This document shows, piece by piece, positions 52,404 to 61,726 of a stretch of DNA of 64,000 bases. Source of the DNA: UBA3951 sp050952125 (lineage in GTDB: Bacteria > Bacillota > Sulfobacillia > Fermentithermobacillales > Fermentithermobacillaceae); assembly GCA_050952125.1 (NCBI GenBank), contig JBMNKK010000001.1, forward strand, positions 404,945 through 468,944, read 5' to 3'. A model generated the notes under the pieces. The model was not told the origin of the DNA. It worked only from the letters and a program-made list of their open reading frames with translations, and did not search any database. Position numbers and translations under genes: made by a program. Within the stretch, counting starts at the first letter, position 1, and each line of letters begins with the position of its first letter.

Positions 52404-52757
52404 AAAACGACCCCAGCCCCCATCAGCAATACAGTTGTTTTGGGGCTCCGGAATCGTGTCCCGAAACCTAAAATGAGAGTGTGTTGAGCAGTTCTAGCAC
52501 TACCCGAGCATGTCGATCGTGTCGACAAAAACGGTTACGCTAGCGTATCGATGCCAGCTTATAACATACTTAGCATCTTGGCGTCAGGGGTGCAATGGGA
52601 GAAAAGCCCCATTCGGAGAGATATGCAACTACCGCAAAGTAACGAACGCGGCCGTAGCACATTGGCGACTTTTACAGCTGGCCGTCCGTAACAACACAGA
52701 CGACTGCCAAGAGCGAGAGAAGAGCTGTCTTAGGGATTCGGTTCCACTCAGACACCT
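52404..52757. promoter_or_regulatory. Intergenic region with two palindromes
   Basis: 354 nt upstream of xis with no gene seen. It holds TGTCGA-TCGTG-TCGACA (52511-52527) and the 10-bp palindrome ACGCTAGCGT (52537-52546), 10 nt apart. Such sites could be operators for an island regulator controlling xis-int. No promoter hexamers are convincing. Confidence 0.45.
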
Positions 52758-53339
52758 CTATCCCATTCCGCTTTGCTCCGTCAAGAAGTCTCTCAAGAAC
52801 AGATTGGTTCGAGATAGATACGAGCAGACAATCCCACCGTTTTTCTTATATTGCATGACGCCGATATAGGGACATCCGGAATTCCATGGCACCCGAGGCT
52901 TGTTCATGATCACCCTATACGGATGTTGTTGTCTTGTGTGAACGTGGGCGCCGGCATCAATCAGCTGAATGAGTGCAATGCCGTGTTTTGATGCGTACTC
53001 TATCGCTCCGGCTTGGAAACTGGAGGATGAGATCAAGATACCCTTATGAGCTCCCGTAGCGCGGACCTTATCGAATAGAACCTGCACTTTCTCTCTAGGA
53101 ATGCTGGTTCTATAGTGCTTGCACTCCACAATGCTCTTGAACCTCAGCCCCATTATCTCAAACTCAACATATCCGTCAATCTGATAGTTGCCATCATCAG
53201 TTTTTATCATACGGTTGTGCTGAAAGGTAACGCTGTCTAGCCCATTGCACTGTTCCTGAAGCACAGATAGCGCATACATCTCAAAATCGGTGGGACTCAT
53301 GTGTAATACAGCCTCTCGCGTTGGAACAAACACTTGCAT
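52758..53339 (-). CDS. Mrr-type restriction endonuclease-like protein
   Basis: 193 residues. The Mrr_cat PD-(D/E)XK core is visible: SPTDFEMYALSVLQEQCNG, QIDGYVEFEI (D), FKSIVECKHYRTSIPREKV (ExK), then VLFDKVRATGAHKGILISSS and QAGAIEYASKHGIALIQLID. Such proteins cut modified or foreign DNA, or act as nucleases in plasmid and phage conflict. ATG 53339 is directly preceded by GAGGGGG. It stands alone in the island. Type IV restriction is the likely role, but it lacks a separate recognition domain. Confidence 0.82.
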   Translation of the reverse strand: MQVFVPTREAVLHMSPTDFEMYALSVLQEQCNGLDSVTFQHNRMIKTDDGNYQIDGYVEFEIMGLRFKSIVECKHYRTSIPREKVQVLFDKVRATGAHKGILISSSSFQAGAIEYASKHGIALIQLIDAGAHVHTRQQHPYRVIMNKPRVPWNSGCPYIGVMQYKKNGGIVCSYLSRTNLFLRDFLTEQSGMG

Positions 53340-53454
53340 CCCCCTCTGCCTGCCATCCGGTAGGTCGTGATTGTTAAGCGAAATGCATCGGAGACGTGCT
53401 ACTGCTGGGATACCAAATTACGAACGGCTCAAGAGACATTGAGCTCTTGCAGGT

Positions 53455-54033
53455 TCACCCACGAACCAGGGGAACGATGCTGATACTCGAATCGAAAGTC
53501 ATCACGTGGTCTTCGCTGTAAACGACAAACCTGGATAGGCTGCCACTCACTCGCTTTACTCCATCCACCCTAACCACTATCCCAATCTGTGATGACCTGC
53601 GTCTAGGAAACCACCTGGCTAACCCTTGTGACTCAATGGGAAACGAAAGCCAGAACGTAGATCCCACCGGCTGCTCCAAAGACCTGCCTGACCAATCGGA
53701 TAGTACTCGCTCCTGATCATCCCGAGTATCTATCAACCCACCAACGCCTCGGTAGCAGCAGTAATCGTACAACAGCCATGAGATCTCCCTTCTGGCTTCA
53801 TCCTCACGCAGATCAAACGTAGCCCAGGTATCAAGAAAACCTTGTGGATCTCTCCTGGCCTGGTCTTGCAGATACCTTAACTGGATTCTCCTGGCCTGTC
53901 GCAATTCGGATGTTCCCGACATACGGCTCGATATCCGGAACCCACTATCCCGATCTGCAAGAGTGATTTCATCAAGTTCTTTCTGCTTGCGCCTGGTGAT
54001 GAAAATCGGGATCTTGCCGATGAGGTAGTACAC
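53455..54033 (-). CDS. Hypothetical protein
   Basis: 192 residues from GTG 54033, with AAAAGGAGGTGG at ideal distance, so it is very likely real. No family recognised. The N-terminus MYYLIGKIPIFITRRKQKEL is mildly hydrophobic and basic, the middle is charged and helical (RQARRIQLRYLQDQARRDPQ), with a Cys pair in YDYCCYRGVGG, and the end (IGIVVRVDGVKRVSGSLSRF) looks like beta-strands. Lies between the Mrr-like gene and degraded sequence. Confidence 0.7.
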   Translation of the reverse strand: MYYLIGKIPIFITRRKQKELDEITLADRDSGFRISSRMSGTSELRQARRIQLRYLQDQARRDPQGFLDTWATFDLREDEARREISWLLYDYCCYRGVGGLIDTRDDQERVLSDWSGRSLEQPVGSTFWLSFPIESQGLARWFPRRRSSQIGIVVRVDGVKRVSGSLSRFVVYSEDHVMTFDSSISIVPLVRG

Positions 54034-54168
54034 TAATCGCCACCTCCTTTTAGAAGGTCTGAACAGAGGATTGGTGGTAACGACTCCAGAGATTCTGTCT
54101 ATGGTTCAATATCCCTGCTGATTCTTCTGGGTATCCCTCTGGTACGGTTGCAGGAGAGTTTTGCCGTA

Positions 54169-54360
54169 CTAGTCAAACTTAATGACTCTGTCTCTCTTCT
54201 CCTCGACCCACTTTTCCTCATACTGGTTCAGATTATCGAAGTAGACGTTGCTGGAGCCCAAGCCCCATGTAGGATCCACATCAATAGTTCTGTCTCCGAT
54301 GGTCGCACTGGCCCAGGCGTGAGGCTCGCTTCGTGCTTCTTGGACCTCACCATAGACTAG
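54169..54360 (-). pseudogene. Transglutaminase-like protein, C-terminal fragment
   Basis: About 63 codons on the minus strand end at 54169. They read EPHAWASATIGDRTIDVDPT WG, matching the His (HAW) and Asp (DPTWG) parts of a transglutaminase-like catalytic core, and then NQYEEKWVEEKRDRVIKFD. An in-frame TAA lies just upstream (near 54,365), so the N-terminal part, including the Cys, is gone. No start codon or SD. Confidence 0.7.
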
Positions 54361-54568
54361 TTACCTGCGATTCGACTCGACCCGATACCCTAACTCCGTC
54401 GAGTCCTGCCGCCTGCACGACAGTTGTGTGGATGCTGGCGAAGTGATGGCCCACGCCGCACGGGACCGCTATCCCCACTGTGGCAGAAACATGCGGTCTC
54501 TTATCATTATAGGCTGGGTAATATGTGTAGTTAAATGGCCTTTTTCGGTCCCATCAACTGGGTCGATT

Positions 54569-55132
54569 TCAACTCTTTGGGTCAAAGAAGAAGTCACCTG
54601 GCTGAGGACGAACTCTCTCGGCAACAGGTTCTGGCCCGAGTTCGGTCTTGCTCCGCAAGATGGTCAACGCCCTCTCGAATTCTTCGTCCGGTTCAAACAC
54701 GCACACACGAACTTCGGGTTCGTCGGTCTTGATGTGCTCAACCGCCAGGAATCGGAGCACCCGTATCTTGTCGCTCGGGAGGATACCGTTATGGACGAGA
54801 GCATTCACAAGACATTTCAAGCCGATATTATCCAGGTCTGCCCTGGTACCTAACTGGACAATAACGCCTGCAGTCTTGAGTTTCGGACACCTACCCCGGA
54901 TGGCACCTGCTATCTGCCCATTCCACCATTTCCTCAGCGTTGCCGAAACGTACCGATCCCCCGGCAGGTAGTGCTTGAGTTCAAGGTTTACGGTCGGAAT
55001 CGGTCCTGGGATCGTAAAGAGAAGACGCAGGGGATCAGTACGGATCTGCAACCAGGAGTCGGTGACATCTACCTCATCACTCGTGTACCGCCAGAATCCA
55101 TCCTCACGTTCACGGCGAACTTCTCTCTCCAT
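54569..55132 (-). CDS. RusA-like Holliday junction resolvase
   Basis: 187 residues from ATG 55132. The core TRADLDNIGLKCLVNALVHN carries the DxDN-type acidic pair of RusA, followed by ILPSDKIRVLRFLAVEHIKT with the third Asp and PEVRVCVFEPDEEFERAL at the C-terminus. RusA resolves four-way DNA junctions and is typical of phages and mobile elements. A longer frame to 55189 overlaps the AAA fragment; the shorter start is preferred. N-terminal 60 residues (VTDSWLQIRTDPLRLLFTIP) are not recognised. Confidence 0.65.
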   Translation of the reverse strand: MEREVRREREDGFWRYTSDEVDVTDSWLQIRTDPLRLLFTIPGPIPTVNLELKHYLPGDRYVSATLRKWWNGQIAGAIRGRCPKLKTAGVIVQLGTRADLDNIGLKCLVNALVHNGILPSDKIRVLRFLAVEHIKTDEPEVRVCVFEPDEEFERALTILRSKTELGPEPVAERVRPQPGDFFFDPKS

Positions 55133-55151
55133 GACGATCCACCCTTCGAGG

Positions 55152-55919
55152 TCATCCGTGCCCATATCCCGCCGCCGGCACACCAACATACCTGATGTTT
55201 AGCGCCGAAGCCTTCTGATAGACGAAGGGCACATTGAAGTATGCGGCTACCGCTCTGGCGAGCGAAGTCTTGCCGGTGCCCGGAGGCCCGTACGGGATAA
55301 TCCCGCGAATCGGCTCGATATTGTACTGCTTCGTCAGCTCGGGATGCACTATCGGGAGTTCAAGCGCATCCTTGAACTCCTGGATTGCCTTGTCTACGCC
55401 GATGAGACCGTCAAAGGCACGCGGGTTGGTGACCGCCTTCCTTCTGTCGGACGCAGCGGTAGTCGCCTTGTTTGCTACCTCAAGGCCCTCGGGTTTGGAC
55501 CGTTCTGCCATTTTGCCGGGGCGATATGGGTCCAGCTCAAGGGCCATCAGCAGCCTGTCCAGAGCATGGTAGCCCTGGAATTGTAGCAGCCCTCCGCCGA
55601 ACTGCACGACCCACCACGAAATCATTGCCAGCGCGTGCCCGTTGGTGGCCTCGGCAAACTTGACGCAGACATAGAGCGCAGCCACCCACATTCCGGTGCC
55701 GCCCAAACTCAGAGCGAATAGAAGCAGGAATATCCCCGTAAACCACTTGATCCCGTTGGGGCTCTGCTCCATGAAGGACCGGCTTAGCCTGAAAAGCCCG
55801 ATGGCCTCACCGGAGTTGGAGGAGTGGACAAGGTACGCTATGAACGCCACGACTCCCTCGGCGTAGAAAAGCGCCAGGAAGTAATCCCAGAAGCCCAGTT
55901 TTCTTCTGCCCAGTTCCAT
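55152..55919 (-). pseudogene. Membrane AAA+ ATPase, truncated after Walker A
   Basis: About 255 codons. Four hydrophobic segments at the N-terminus (FWDYFLALFYAEGVVAFIAY, WFTGIFLLLFALSLGG, WVAALYVCVKFAEA), then LIGVDKAIQEFKDALELPIV and Walker A YGPPGTGKTSLARAVAAYF, FVYQKASALNIRYVG. Homology should continue with Walker B and the second region of homology, but the frame ends with VPAAGYGHG. The gene is cut at about 55,180, where the RusA-like region begins. ATG 55919 behind AAAGGAGGGG. Confidence 0.78.
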
Positions 55920-56060
55920 GTCGCCCCTCCTTTCGCACCTCCCACCTCCGGCGATAGACGGCAATTCATTGTCTGCGACAGTTGTGCTTAAGCCCACAGG
56001 ACGTAGTTTGCGAGTCAGCTTTCATGGAGAGAGACAGAAACGCGAGTGTTAGAAACAAGC

Positions 56061-56294
56061 TCAACGAGAACGCCAGAGCGCCGTGTCGACTATGCCTTGC
56101 ACCCAGCTCTTAAGCTCTTGTACTGTCTCAACACCAATGGCTCTGTCCAGTAGGGGAGTGTCCAAGGCAAGTATTCTTCGAAGGTTTGCTGGGATAAGAC
56201 AGTAAATGAGGAGTTCCTGCAGCTCATTAGTCGCATCTGGACCTAGTCTTTGTTTCACTAGGTTTAGTTTGGGCTGTGCAAAACGTAGCGGCAT
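56061..56294 (-). CDS. Small hypothetical protein
   Basis: 77 residues from ATG 56294, with GGAGGTGAGACAG just upstream. Reads MPLRFAQPKLNLVKQRLGPD, ATNELQELLIYCLIPANLRR, then ETVQELKSWVQGIVDTALW. Helical, no known family. It starts 15 nt after the EXLDI-like gene, so the two are probably cotranscribed; its SD lies at the end of that gene. Could be a partner protein of the ribbon-helix-helix protein. Confidence 0.6.
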   Translation of the reverse strand: MPLRFAQPKLNLVKQRLGPDATNELQELLIYCLIPANLRRILALDTPLLDRAIGVETVQELKSWVQGIVDTALWRSR

Positions 56295-56309
56295 CTGTCT
56301 CACCTCCAG

Positions 56310-56795
56310 CTAGATATCGAGAAAAACGGAGTTCTTCAGCCCAAGTTTCTCGTGTACTTCATCGAGTAGTTGCTCAGGCACGAGTTTTTGTTCACGGCAC
56401 GCCTTGCCAAGGTCTTCCAAGCTGCCACAAACGACGAAGTTATGAACTTCTTGGCATGGGGGCGCAAAATACGAGTATAGAACGTATTTGCCTTTCCGAG
56501 TGAGGTACACGTTCCACATCCACTCAATGTGGTCTTCCGAACTGTCCCACCTGTGTGCCGAAGCGATTTCCGTGCCGTAAAAGTGGAACCTTTGGAGGTT
56601 ATGTGGCTCTCCTTCAACGACCGTTCCCTTGCAAACCTTGATCTCAGAAAGACCCTCCAGTAGGCTTTTCTTCGCCTGGACGTATTCCTTGACTATCTTG
56701 CCGATGACCGCGCTGAGGCTTTCCCCCTCCATGGCAACAGCTTCGTCAAACCATTCGAGGTCTTCGTCGCGGATATATATGGATTTAACTGGCAT
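56310..56795 (-). CDS. Ribbon-helix-helix/EXLDI-like protein
   Basis: 161 residues from ATG 56795, with GGAGGTGGTC upstream. N-terminus PVKSIYIRDEDLEWFDEAVA and ESLSAVIGKIVKEYVQAKK looks like a ribbon-helix-helix DNA-binding domain. The C-terminal part, with HRWDSSEDHIEWMWNVYLTR and a final VFLDI, recalls the EXLDI family named for its C-terminal motif, with the first position not conserved. Function of that family is unknown. AT-rich promoter region (TATTATAAT) lies upstream, between it and the SIR2 fragment. Confidence 0.7.
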   Translation of the reverse strand: MPVKSIYIRDEDLEWFDEAVAMEGESLSAVIGKIVKEYVQAKKSLLEGLSEIKVCKGTVVEGEPHNLQRFHFYGTEIASAHRWDSSEDHIEWMWNVYLTRKGKYVLYSYFAPPCQEVHNFVVCGSLEDLGKACREQKLVPEQLLDEVHEKLGLKNSVFLDI

Positions 56796-56882
56796 CAGAC
56801 CACCTCCACATATATGATAATATATTATAATACACATGGCAAGAGGGAATGAAGTGGCGTTGATATTAGGAGGACTATTCCG

Positions 56883-57167
56883 ATGCACAACGACGCGCGG
56901 TTGAAGAAAGCTCTCATTCAGTGCTACGAGTCACTAGACAAGGTGATCCGATCCTGGAAATTCACGGCTGATGGGCAGTATCCACTCAATCGGTATCGAC
57001 TGGAGGACTTCATCAGCCTGTTCGGAAGTGGGAGCGGACCTCGCTACGTCTTCACGTTGAACCAAGACCTCTTCGTGGAGAGACATTGTGAGGTCAAGGG
57101 ACTACGCTACCTCGGAATCCAGCCCCACGGGGAATTAGGTTGGCGCGGTGGTCAACATTTTGATTGA
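56883..57167 (+). pseudogene. SIR2-like domain fragment
   Basis: 94 codons from ATG 56883. RYVFTLNQDLFVERHCEVKG matches the TlNxDlxvE motif of SIR2-like NADase domains found in phage-defence proteins, but the frame ends within 30 residues in HGELGWRGGQHFD, and the NAD-pocket remainder is missing. The break meets the aldolase fragment at about 57,170. Confidence 0.65.
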
Positions 57168-57170
57168 CGA

Positions 57171-57562
57171 TCACACGTGACGAGGAGCGACCGGAACGGG
57201 ACCATAGAGCGCCAACGGCACCGTCACAGCAGGAATGTCTTTCGAGAGCACAGAGAACACGGTGGCGTAAATCGAATGCGTATGCACCACACCGTTGACA
57301 TCTGATCGCTCGCGGTAAACGGCGGTGTGGAGCGGAGCTTCGGAAGAAGGACGCAGGGTACCCTGAACGACAAGTCCATCCGCGTCCAGTATGGGTAGAT
57401 CGCCGGGGCAAGTTCCTCATAAGGAACGCTTGACGGAGTGATCACGATGAAGCCGGTCTGAGGGTCGCGGGCAGAGACGTTTCCCGATGTCCCGCTTATG
57501 AGGCGCTGCTTTGAGCAGGAAAGAGCCGCCTCGAGCACTTCCTTTTTCAGATCCTCCAGCAA
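57171..57562 (-). pseudogene. Class II aldolase (FucA-like), frameshifted and truncated
   Basis: Starts TTG 57562 and reads LISGTSGNVSARDPQTGFIV, ITPSSVPYEELAP, then loses frame. The other frame continues GDLPILDADGLVVQGTLRPS, SSEAPLHTAVYRERSDVNGV and VVHTHSIYATVF (zinc HTH), ending APRHV at 57171. The site is GCCCCGGCGAT where GCCCCGGGCGAT is expected, a one-base loss. About 130 of the usual 210 residues remain; the third zinc His region is lost. Confidence 0.82.
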
Positions 57563-57648
57563 TGCGTCACCTTCTCTCTTCTCGCCGGTCTTTGAGCGAT
57601 AGTCTATAATTGGATGGCTTTACTCCAGAACCTCCGTCATCGCACAGG

Positions 57649-58860
57649 CTATCGCTCACCCAACGCGTATACCACGCCGTCCCCGCACCCAATGTAAACC
57701 TTTCCGTCATATACAGCCGGTGATGATTCGACCACACCTCCGGCCTCGAACTTCCAGCAGAGATTCCCCGTGTCTGTATCTACCGCATAGACGTAACGGT
57801 CCCGGCCGCCAAAGTAGGCTATTCCTCCGGCCAGAGTAGGCGACGAGTAGATGGCGCGTTCGCCGGTCCAGTACCGCCATATGACTTGGCCGGTCTCAGC
57901 ATCTAAAGCGTACAGGTTGCTGTCGAATGCTCCGATATAAACGACGCCGTTTTGTACTGCGGCGGAACTCCACACAAGAGGTCCCGCAGTTGCGAACTTC
58001 CAGTTCAGAGAACCGTTCTTGCGGTTCAGAGAATAGACAATACCGTCTAGGCTTCCGAATACCACGGTATCTTCCCAAACAGCCGGAGTCGAATACACAC
58101 TGTCGCCAGTCTGGAAGTGCCACAGTTCCTCGCCGGTCGAGGCATCAATCGCATACATGCAGCCATCATAACTACCTACATAAACGATACCTTCGTACAC
58201 CGCCGGAGAACTCAGGACAAAGTCGCCGGTCTCGAAGCGCCACAGCTCTAGGCCGCTACTGATATCGATTGCATACAGGTTATGGTCGCGGCTTCCGATG
58301 TACAGCGTATCGCCCGCTACAGCCGGCGATGACTCGACGCAATCACGCGTTGTGAAGACCCACTTCTTTTCCCCGGTTACGGCATCGACGGCGTACACGC
58401 AGCCGTCGTGGCTTCCGAAATAGACCGCCCCGTCCGCTACTGCTGGAGACGACCTCACAGCTGAGCCAACTTGGACTGACCAAACCACATCACCTCTATC
58501 TGCATCGACCGCGTAGAAGTCGCCGTTAACGCTGCCGAAATACGCGATCCCGTTATTGATGCAGGGCGAGCAGTAGACATTCTCTCCCGTGTCGAAGGTC
58601 CAGACAACATCAACTGACTTAGTTGGCCCGTCAGCATCCAGCACTCCGGACCTTCTTAGGTCGCCGCGAAAGGTAGCCGTGCCGAGCGACGGTGCCTCCG
58701 ATTGGACCGTTCCAGGCTCCGACGATCCGCTGCCTGTAGATACCGGCTCGCCTAAATCCGGTTGTTGAGAACCCAGTTCCTGATCAGTCTTTGGCGTGCA
58801 GCCGGCAATGAGGGCAAACAAAATCAATATATAGACAATCCAAATCTCATAGCGGCGCAT
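57649..58860 (-). CDS. PQQ-like beta-propeller lipoprotein
   Basis: 403 residues from ATG 58860 (GGAGGGGG upstream). Signal peptide with lipobox ILFALIAGC (C21), a Ser/Pro-rich linker, then about seven or eight repeats of roughly 40 residues such as VYFGSHDGCVYAVDAVTGEK and VYIGAFDSNLYALDAETGQV, the PQQ/BamB-type blade with repeated SSPAV motifs. No PQQ-binding or catalytic residues are evident. Surface-anchored scaffold, perhaps binding other proteins or cell wall. Intact, unlike its neighbours. Confidence 0.9.
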   Translation of the reverse strand: MRRYEIWIVYILILFALIAGCTPKTDQELGSQQPDLGEPVSTGSGSSEPGTVQSEAPSLGTATFRGDLRRSGVLDADGPTKSVDVVWTFDTGENVYCSPCINNGIAYFGSVNGDFYAVDADRGDVVWSVQVGSAVRSSPAVADGAVYFGSHDGCVYAVDAVTGEKKWVFTTRDCVESSPAVAGDTLYIGSRDHNLYAIDISSGLELWRFETGDFVLSSPAVYEGIVYVGSYDGCMYAIDASTGEELWHFQTGDSVYSTPAVWEDTVVFGSLDGIVYSLNRKNGSLNWKFATAGPLVWSSAAVQNGVVYIGAFDSNLYALDAETGQVIWRYWTGERAIYSSPTLAGGIAYFGGRDRYVYAVDTDTGNLCWKFEAGGVVESSPAVYDGKVYIGCGDGVVYALGER

Positions 58861-59157
58861 GAACAGGCACCCCCTCCGGGCTTGATTCACATATCATAGA
58901 CGTGATGTTAGGGCGCAAGTTCCCAAGCGGAAAACCGGCGTGCTTGCGACAGCATAGTCTCCCATCCGTCTATTATTGTTGATAGTCATAGATGTGGAAC
59001 GAATCCTCCTGACACGTTGGGAACTCAAAGCGGCGAACGAAACTAGTAGCAGACACGCGCGCCGAGCCAGGTCCCCACGACCGTACAGGCAAATTAAGAG
59101 GATCGTGTGGGCTGGGCGGCTGGTAAGCATTCGTCACTCCGATACATCACTGCAGAG
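58861..59157. other. Intergenic region before IS21 #2
   Basis: 297 nt without a supported gene. Contains the likely promoter of the propeller gene (no convincing hexamers seen) and ends at the IS left end TGTAGCCGGACAAG. Confidence 0.4.
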
Positions 59158-61691
59158 TGTAGCCGGACAAGATAAAATCCCCACAAGTGGACAAACTTTT
59201 TCCCCACTTTCGGACAAGATCGTCCCCACTTTAGGACAATAAAGAAGGCCTGCTCCGAGCCGAGCAGAAGGTTTCTGTTACCAGCAATCAACCTTCTCAG
59301 CAAAGGAGCAAGCCAACTTGATTGGAGTTGAACTACTTGTGGAGATCCAGTTCCTTGCCCGCCAGGGACTAAACAAGACCCAGATAGCCCGCCGCCTTGG
59401 CGTTGACCGCAAGACCGTGCGGAAAAGCCTTGCCCTAGATGTCGATGAATTCGTCAAGAACCCGGCCAAATGGCCGTCGATTCTGGACCCCTACAAGCGC
59501 TACCTCCAATATCGACTGGAGATGTTACCGGAACTCAGCGCGGTCCGGCTCTACCGTGAGATAAGCACTCTATCGTGCCCTGGAGGAAAGGGCGCTGAAC
59601 TGCTGCCCGACATTCCCTACCAAGGCTCTGAGAGGACCGTCAGGCGCTACGTGTCCGAGATAAGGCCCCGGAACGCCAGAGTGTACCGCCCGATTGAGAC
59701 TCTGCCCGGGGAACAGGCTCAAGCTAACTGGGGTCACTTCGGCCACATCACGCTTGGCGGCGTCCGTCGCCCACTTTACGCCTTCTCCTTCGTTCTCAGT
59801 TACTCACGGGTTCGCTACGTTGAGTTTACCACGTCCCAGGACATGGTCACATTCCTAACCTGCCTCAAGCACGCTCTGGAGTACATAGGGGGAGTGCCGC
59901 AGGTTGTCCTTTTTGACAACGCCAAGACCGTGGTGAGCGAGCGAGTCGGCTCGGTCATCCAGTTCAGTGAGGACCTTCTGAGGTTCGCCGCGAGGTACAA
60001 GTTCAAACCGGAGGCCTGCTGGCTGAATGACCCTGAGTCCAAAGGCAAAGTCGAAAGCAGCATCAAGTACGTACGATGGGATTTCTTCTACGGCAGGCCT
60101 GTCACTGACCCCGAATCGTTGAACCGGGAAGCGCTGGAGTGGTGCGATGAGGTGGCCAACGAAAAGGTCCACGAGGCCACGATGGAAGTACCCTCGGACC
60201 GGCTCGCCGAAGAGAGAGAAGGCGCTGGCAGCCCTGCCCGAAAGGCCGGTTAGCGTGTTCCAACGAGTAACAAGGTTCGTGAGGAAGGACTGCACGTTCT
60301 CTTTCGAGACCAATCAGTACTCGGTGCCCGCGGCCTACGCCCGGAAAAGAATCGAGGTGTGTGTCTACCCTGACCGGCTGGAGGCCTTCGCGGGGGGAGA
60401 ACGCGTGGCTGTTCATGGAAGATGCATGGAAAGAGGGCGTCTGGTGCTTAACGAGGCCCACTATCAAGACCGTTTCCACGGGCTGCGTCAGAGGAAAGAC
60501 TCTCTGCAGACCCAGTTCGAAAGCATCGGCGACTCGGCGCCTCTTTACCTCAAGGGTTTGGCCCGGTCAAGGCAGGGTCATCTCAGGGAACAAGCCCGGC
60601 AGATCCTGGCGCTGGCCGCCGAGTACGGGAACGAGGCAGTGAACTTGGCCATGTCCAGAGCCAACCACTTTGGCCAGTACAGTTACGGGACCCTGAAGCA
60701 GATTGTCTTGAAACAGCTCCAGGTCCCCGGCGCTCTTCCTGTTGACCCTCGACAGCTCATTCAGGCCCCGTACAATGGCCCCTATGTAGAGGTGGAACGC
60801 CGCTCCCTGGGCGACTACGTCAAACTTGTGGAGGTGGCCGGGAGATGAGTTCCATGGAAAGCCTTGAGGCAGGACTTAAGCGCCTGAAACTGCGACGTTT
60901 CCGTGAGATTCTCGAGTCGGATGCTGAACGTGAGCAGCTCATGCGTTTCAAAGACCCGCTCTCACTGGTGACCTATCTGGTGGACCAAGAGGTGATGGCC
61001 AGAGACGCCACGCAGAAGGAACTCCGCTTTCGCGTGGCGCGGTTCCCCTCCGGAAAGACCCTGGATAAGTTCGATTTTGGACTTCAGCCGGCGGTAAACG
61101 AGGCGCGAGTCCGGATGTTGGCAAACCTGGACTTCGTGAGAGCGGCAGAGAACGTGATCTTCTTGGGACCCAGTGGTGTCGGGAAGTCGCACCTGGCGAT
61201 CTCCTTGGGCCACTTGGCCGTGGAAGCCGGGTACAACGTACGCTTCACAACAGCCCAGGACCTTGTCGACAACCTCTACGCCTCTTTGGCTGACGGCAAC
61301 TTCAAACGAGAGCTTGAGCGCTACGCCAAGTTCGACCTGCTCATCATCGATGAATTAGGGTTTCTCAGTCTGGACAAGACAGCCTCGAACCACTTCTTCC
61401 AGGTCATCAACCAGGCGTACGAACGACAGGCTGTCATCGTGACGAGCAACAGACCGTTTCAGGAGTGGTCCGGGGTCTTCCACGACTCGGTCATCGGCAC
61501 GGCGATCCTCGACAGACTGCTGCATCACGCTCACCTGTTCAACCTAAAAGGTGACAGCTACCGTTTGAGAGATCACGTGAAGAGGGACGGCAAGGAGGTG
61601 GCGCCGCTGGCCGAAAGCTGTCTAGCACTACCGATTCGAAACGTCAGCGAACGACAAAGGAGGTGGGGAAAAAGTTTGGCCGAAAGGGGGG
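59158..61691. mobile_element. Second IS21-family element (right end interrupted)
   Basis: Left end TGTAGCCGGACAAGATAAAA at 59158, followed by repeated GGACAA...CCCCACTTT units of about 23 bp (59,170-59,240), the multiple terminal repeats seen in IS21. Carries istA (frameshifted) and istB. The right terminal repeat (GGTGGGGAAAAAGTTTGGCC, about 61,661-61,680) is cut by the IS3 element at 61,692. The outer right end may be the TTGACA-ending sequence near 63,340. No clear target duplication. Confidence 0.8.
59318..60848 (+). pseudogene. istA: IstA transposase of IS21 #2, frameshifted
   Basis: TTG 59318 behind AAAGGAG. N-terminal HTH GLNKTQIARRLGVDRKTVRK, DDE core QAQANWGHFGHI (Asp replaced: N), VVLFDNAKTVVS (D), KGKVESSIKYVRWDFFYG (E). 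At about 60,210 (CGAAGAGAGAGAAGG) the frame shifts: the first reading ends at 60,253, and ALAALPERPVSVFQRVTRFV continues in another frame to 60,848. A short GA repeat at the site suggests slippage. The first DDE-type acid reading N is a further sign of inactivity. Confidence 0.85.
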
Positions 61692-61726
61692 TGCGGACGT
61701 TTTCTTGGACCTCACGCATAGCCTAG
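60845..61726 (+). CDS. istB: IstB helper ATPase of IS21 #2
   Basis: 293 residues. ATG overlaps the istA stop (ATGA). Walker A LGPSGVGKSHLAISLG, Walker B LLIIDELGFLSLDKT, sensor IVTSNRPFQEW and TAILDRLLHHAHLFNLKGDS at the C-terminal part, all typical of IstB. The last 12 or so residues (VRTFSWTSRIA) are encoded by the left end of the inserted IS3, so the true end was a little earlier or different. Confidence 0.9.
   Translation: MSSMESLEAGLKRLKLRRFREILESDAEREQLMRFKDPLSLVTYLVDQEVMARDATQKELRFRVARFPSGKTLDKFDFGLQPAVNEARVRMLANLDFVRAAENVIFLGPSGVGKSHLAISLGHLAVEAGYNVRFTTAQDLVDNLYASLADGNFKRELERYAKFDLLIIDELGFLSLDKTASNHFFQVINQAYERQAVIVTSNRPFQEWSGVFHDSVIGTAILDRLLHHAHLFNLKGDSYRLRDHVKRDGKEVAPLAESCLALPIRNVSERQRRWGKSLAERGVRTFSWTSRIA

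Noticed and set aside
52758..54033. A complete restriction-modification operon
   Set aside because: No methyltransferase or specificity gene is present; the Mrr-like protein is alone with an unknown neighbour.
57094..57420. A 108-residue minus-strand frame rich in Arg
   Set aside because: It is the shadow of the frameshifted class II aldolase; the correct frame gives the aldolase motifs.
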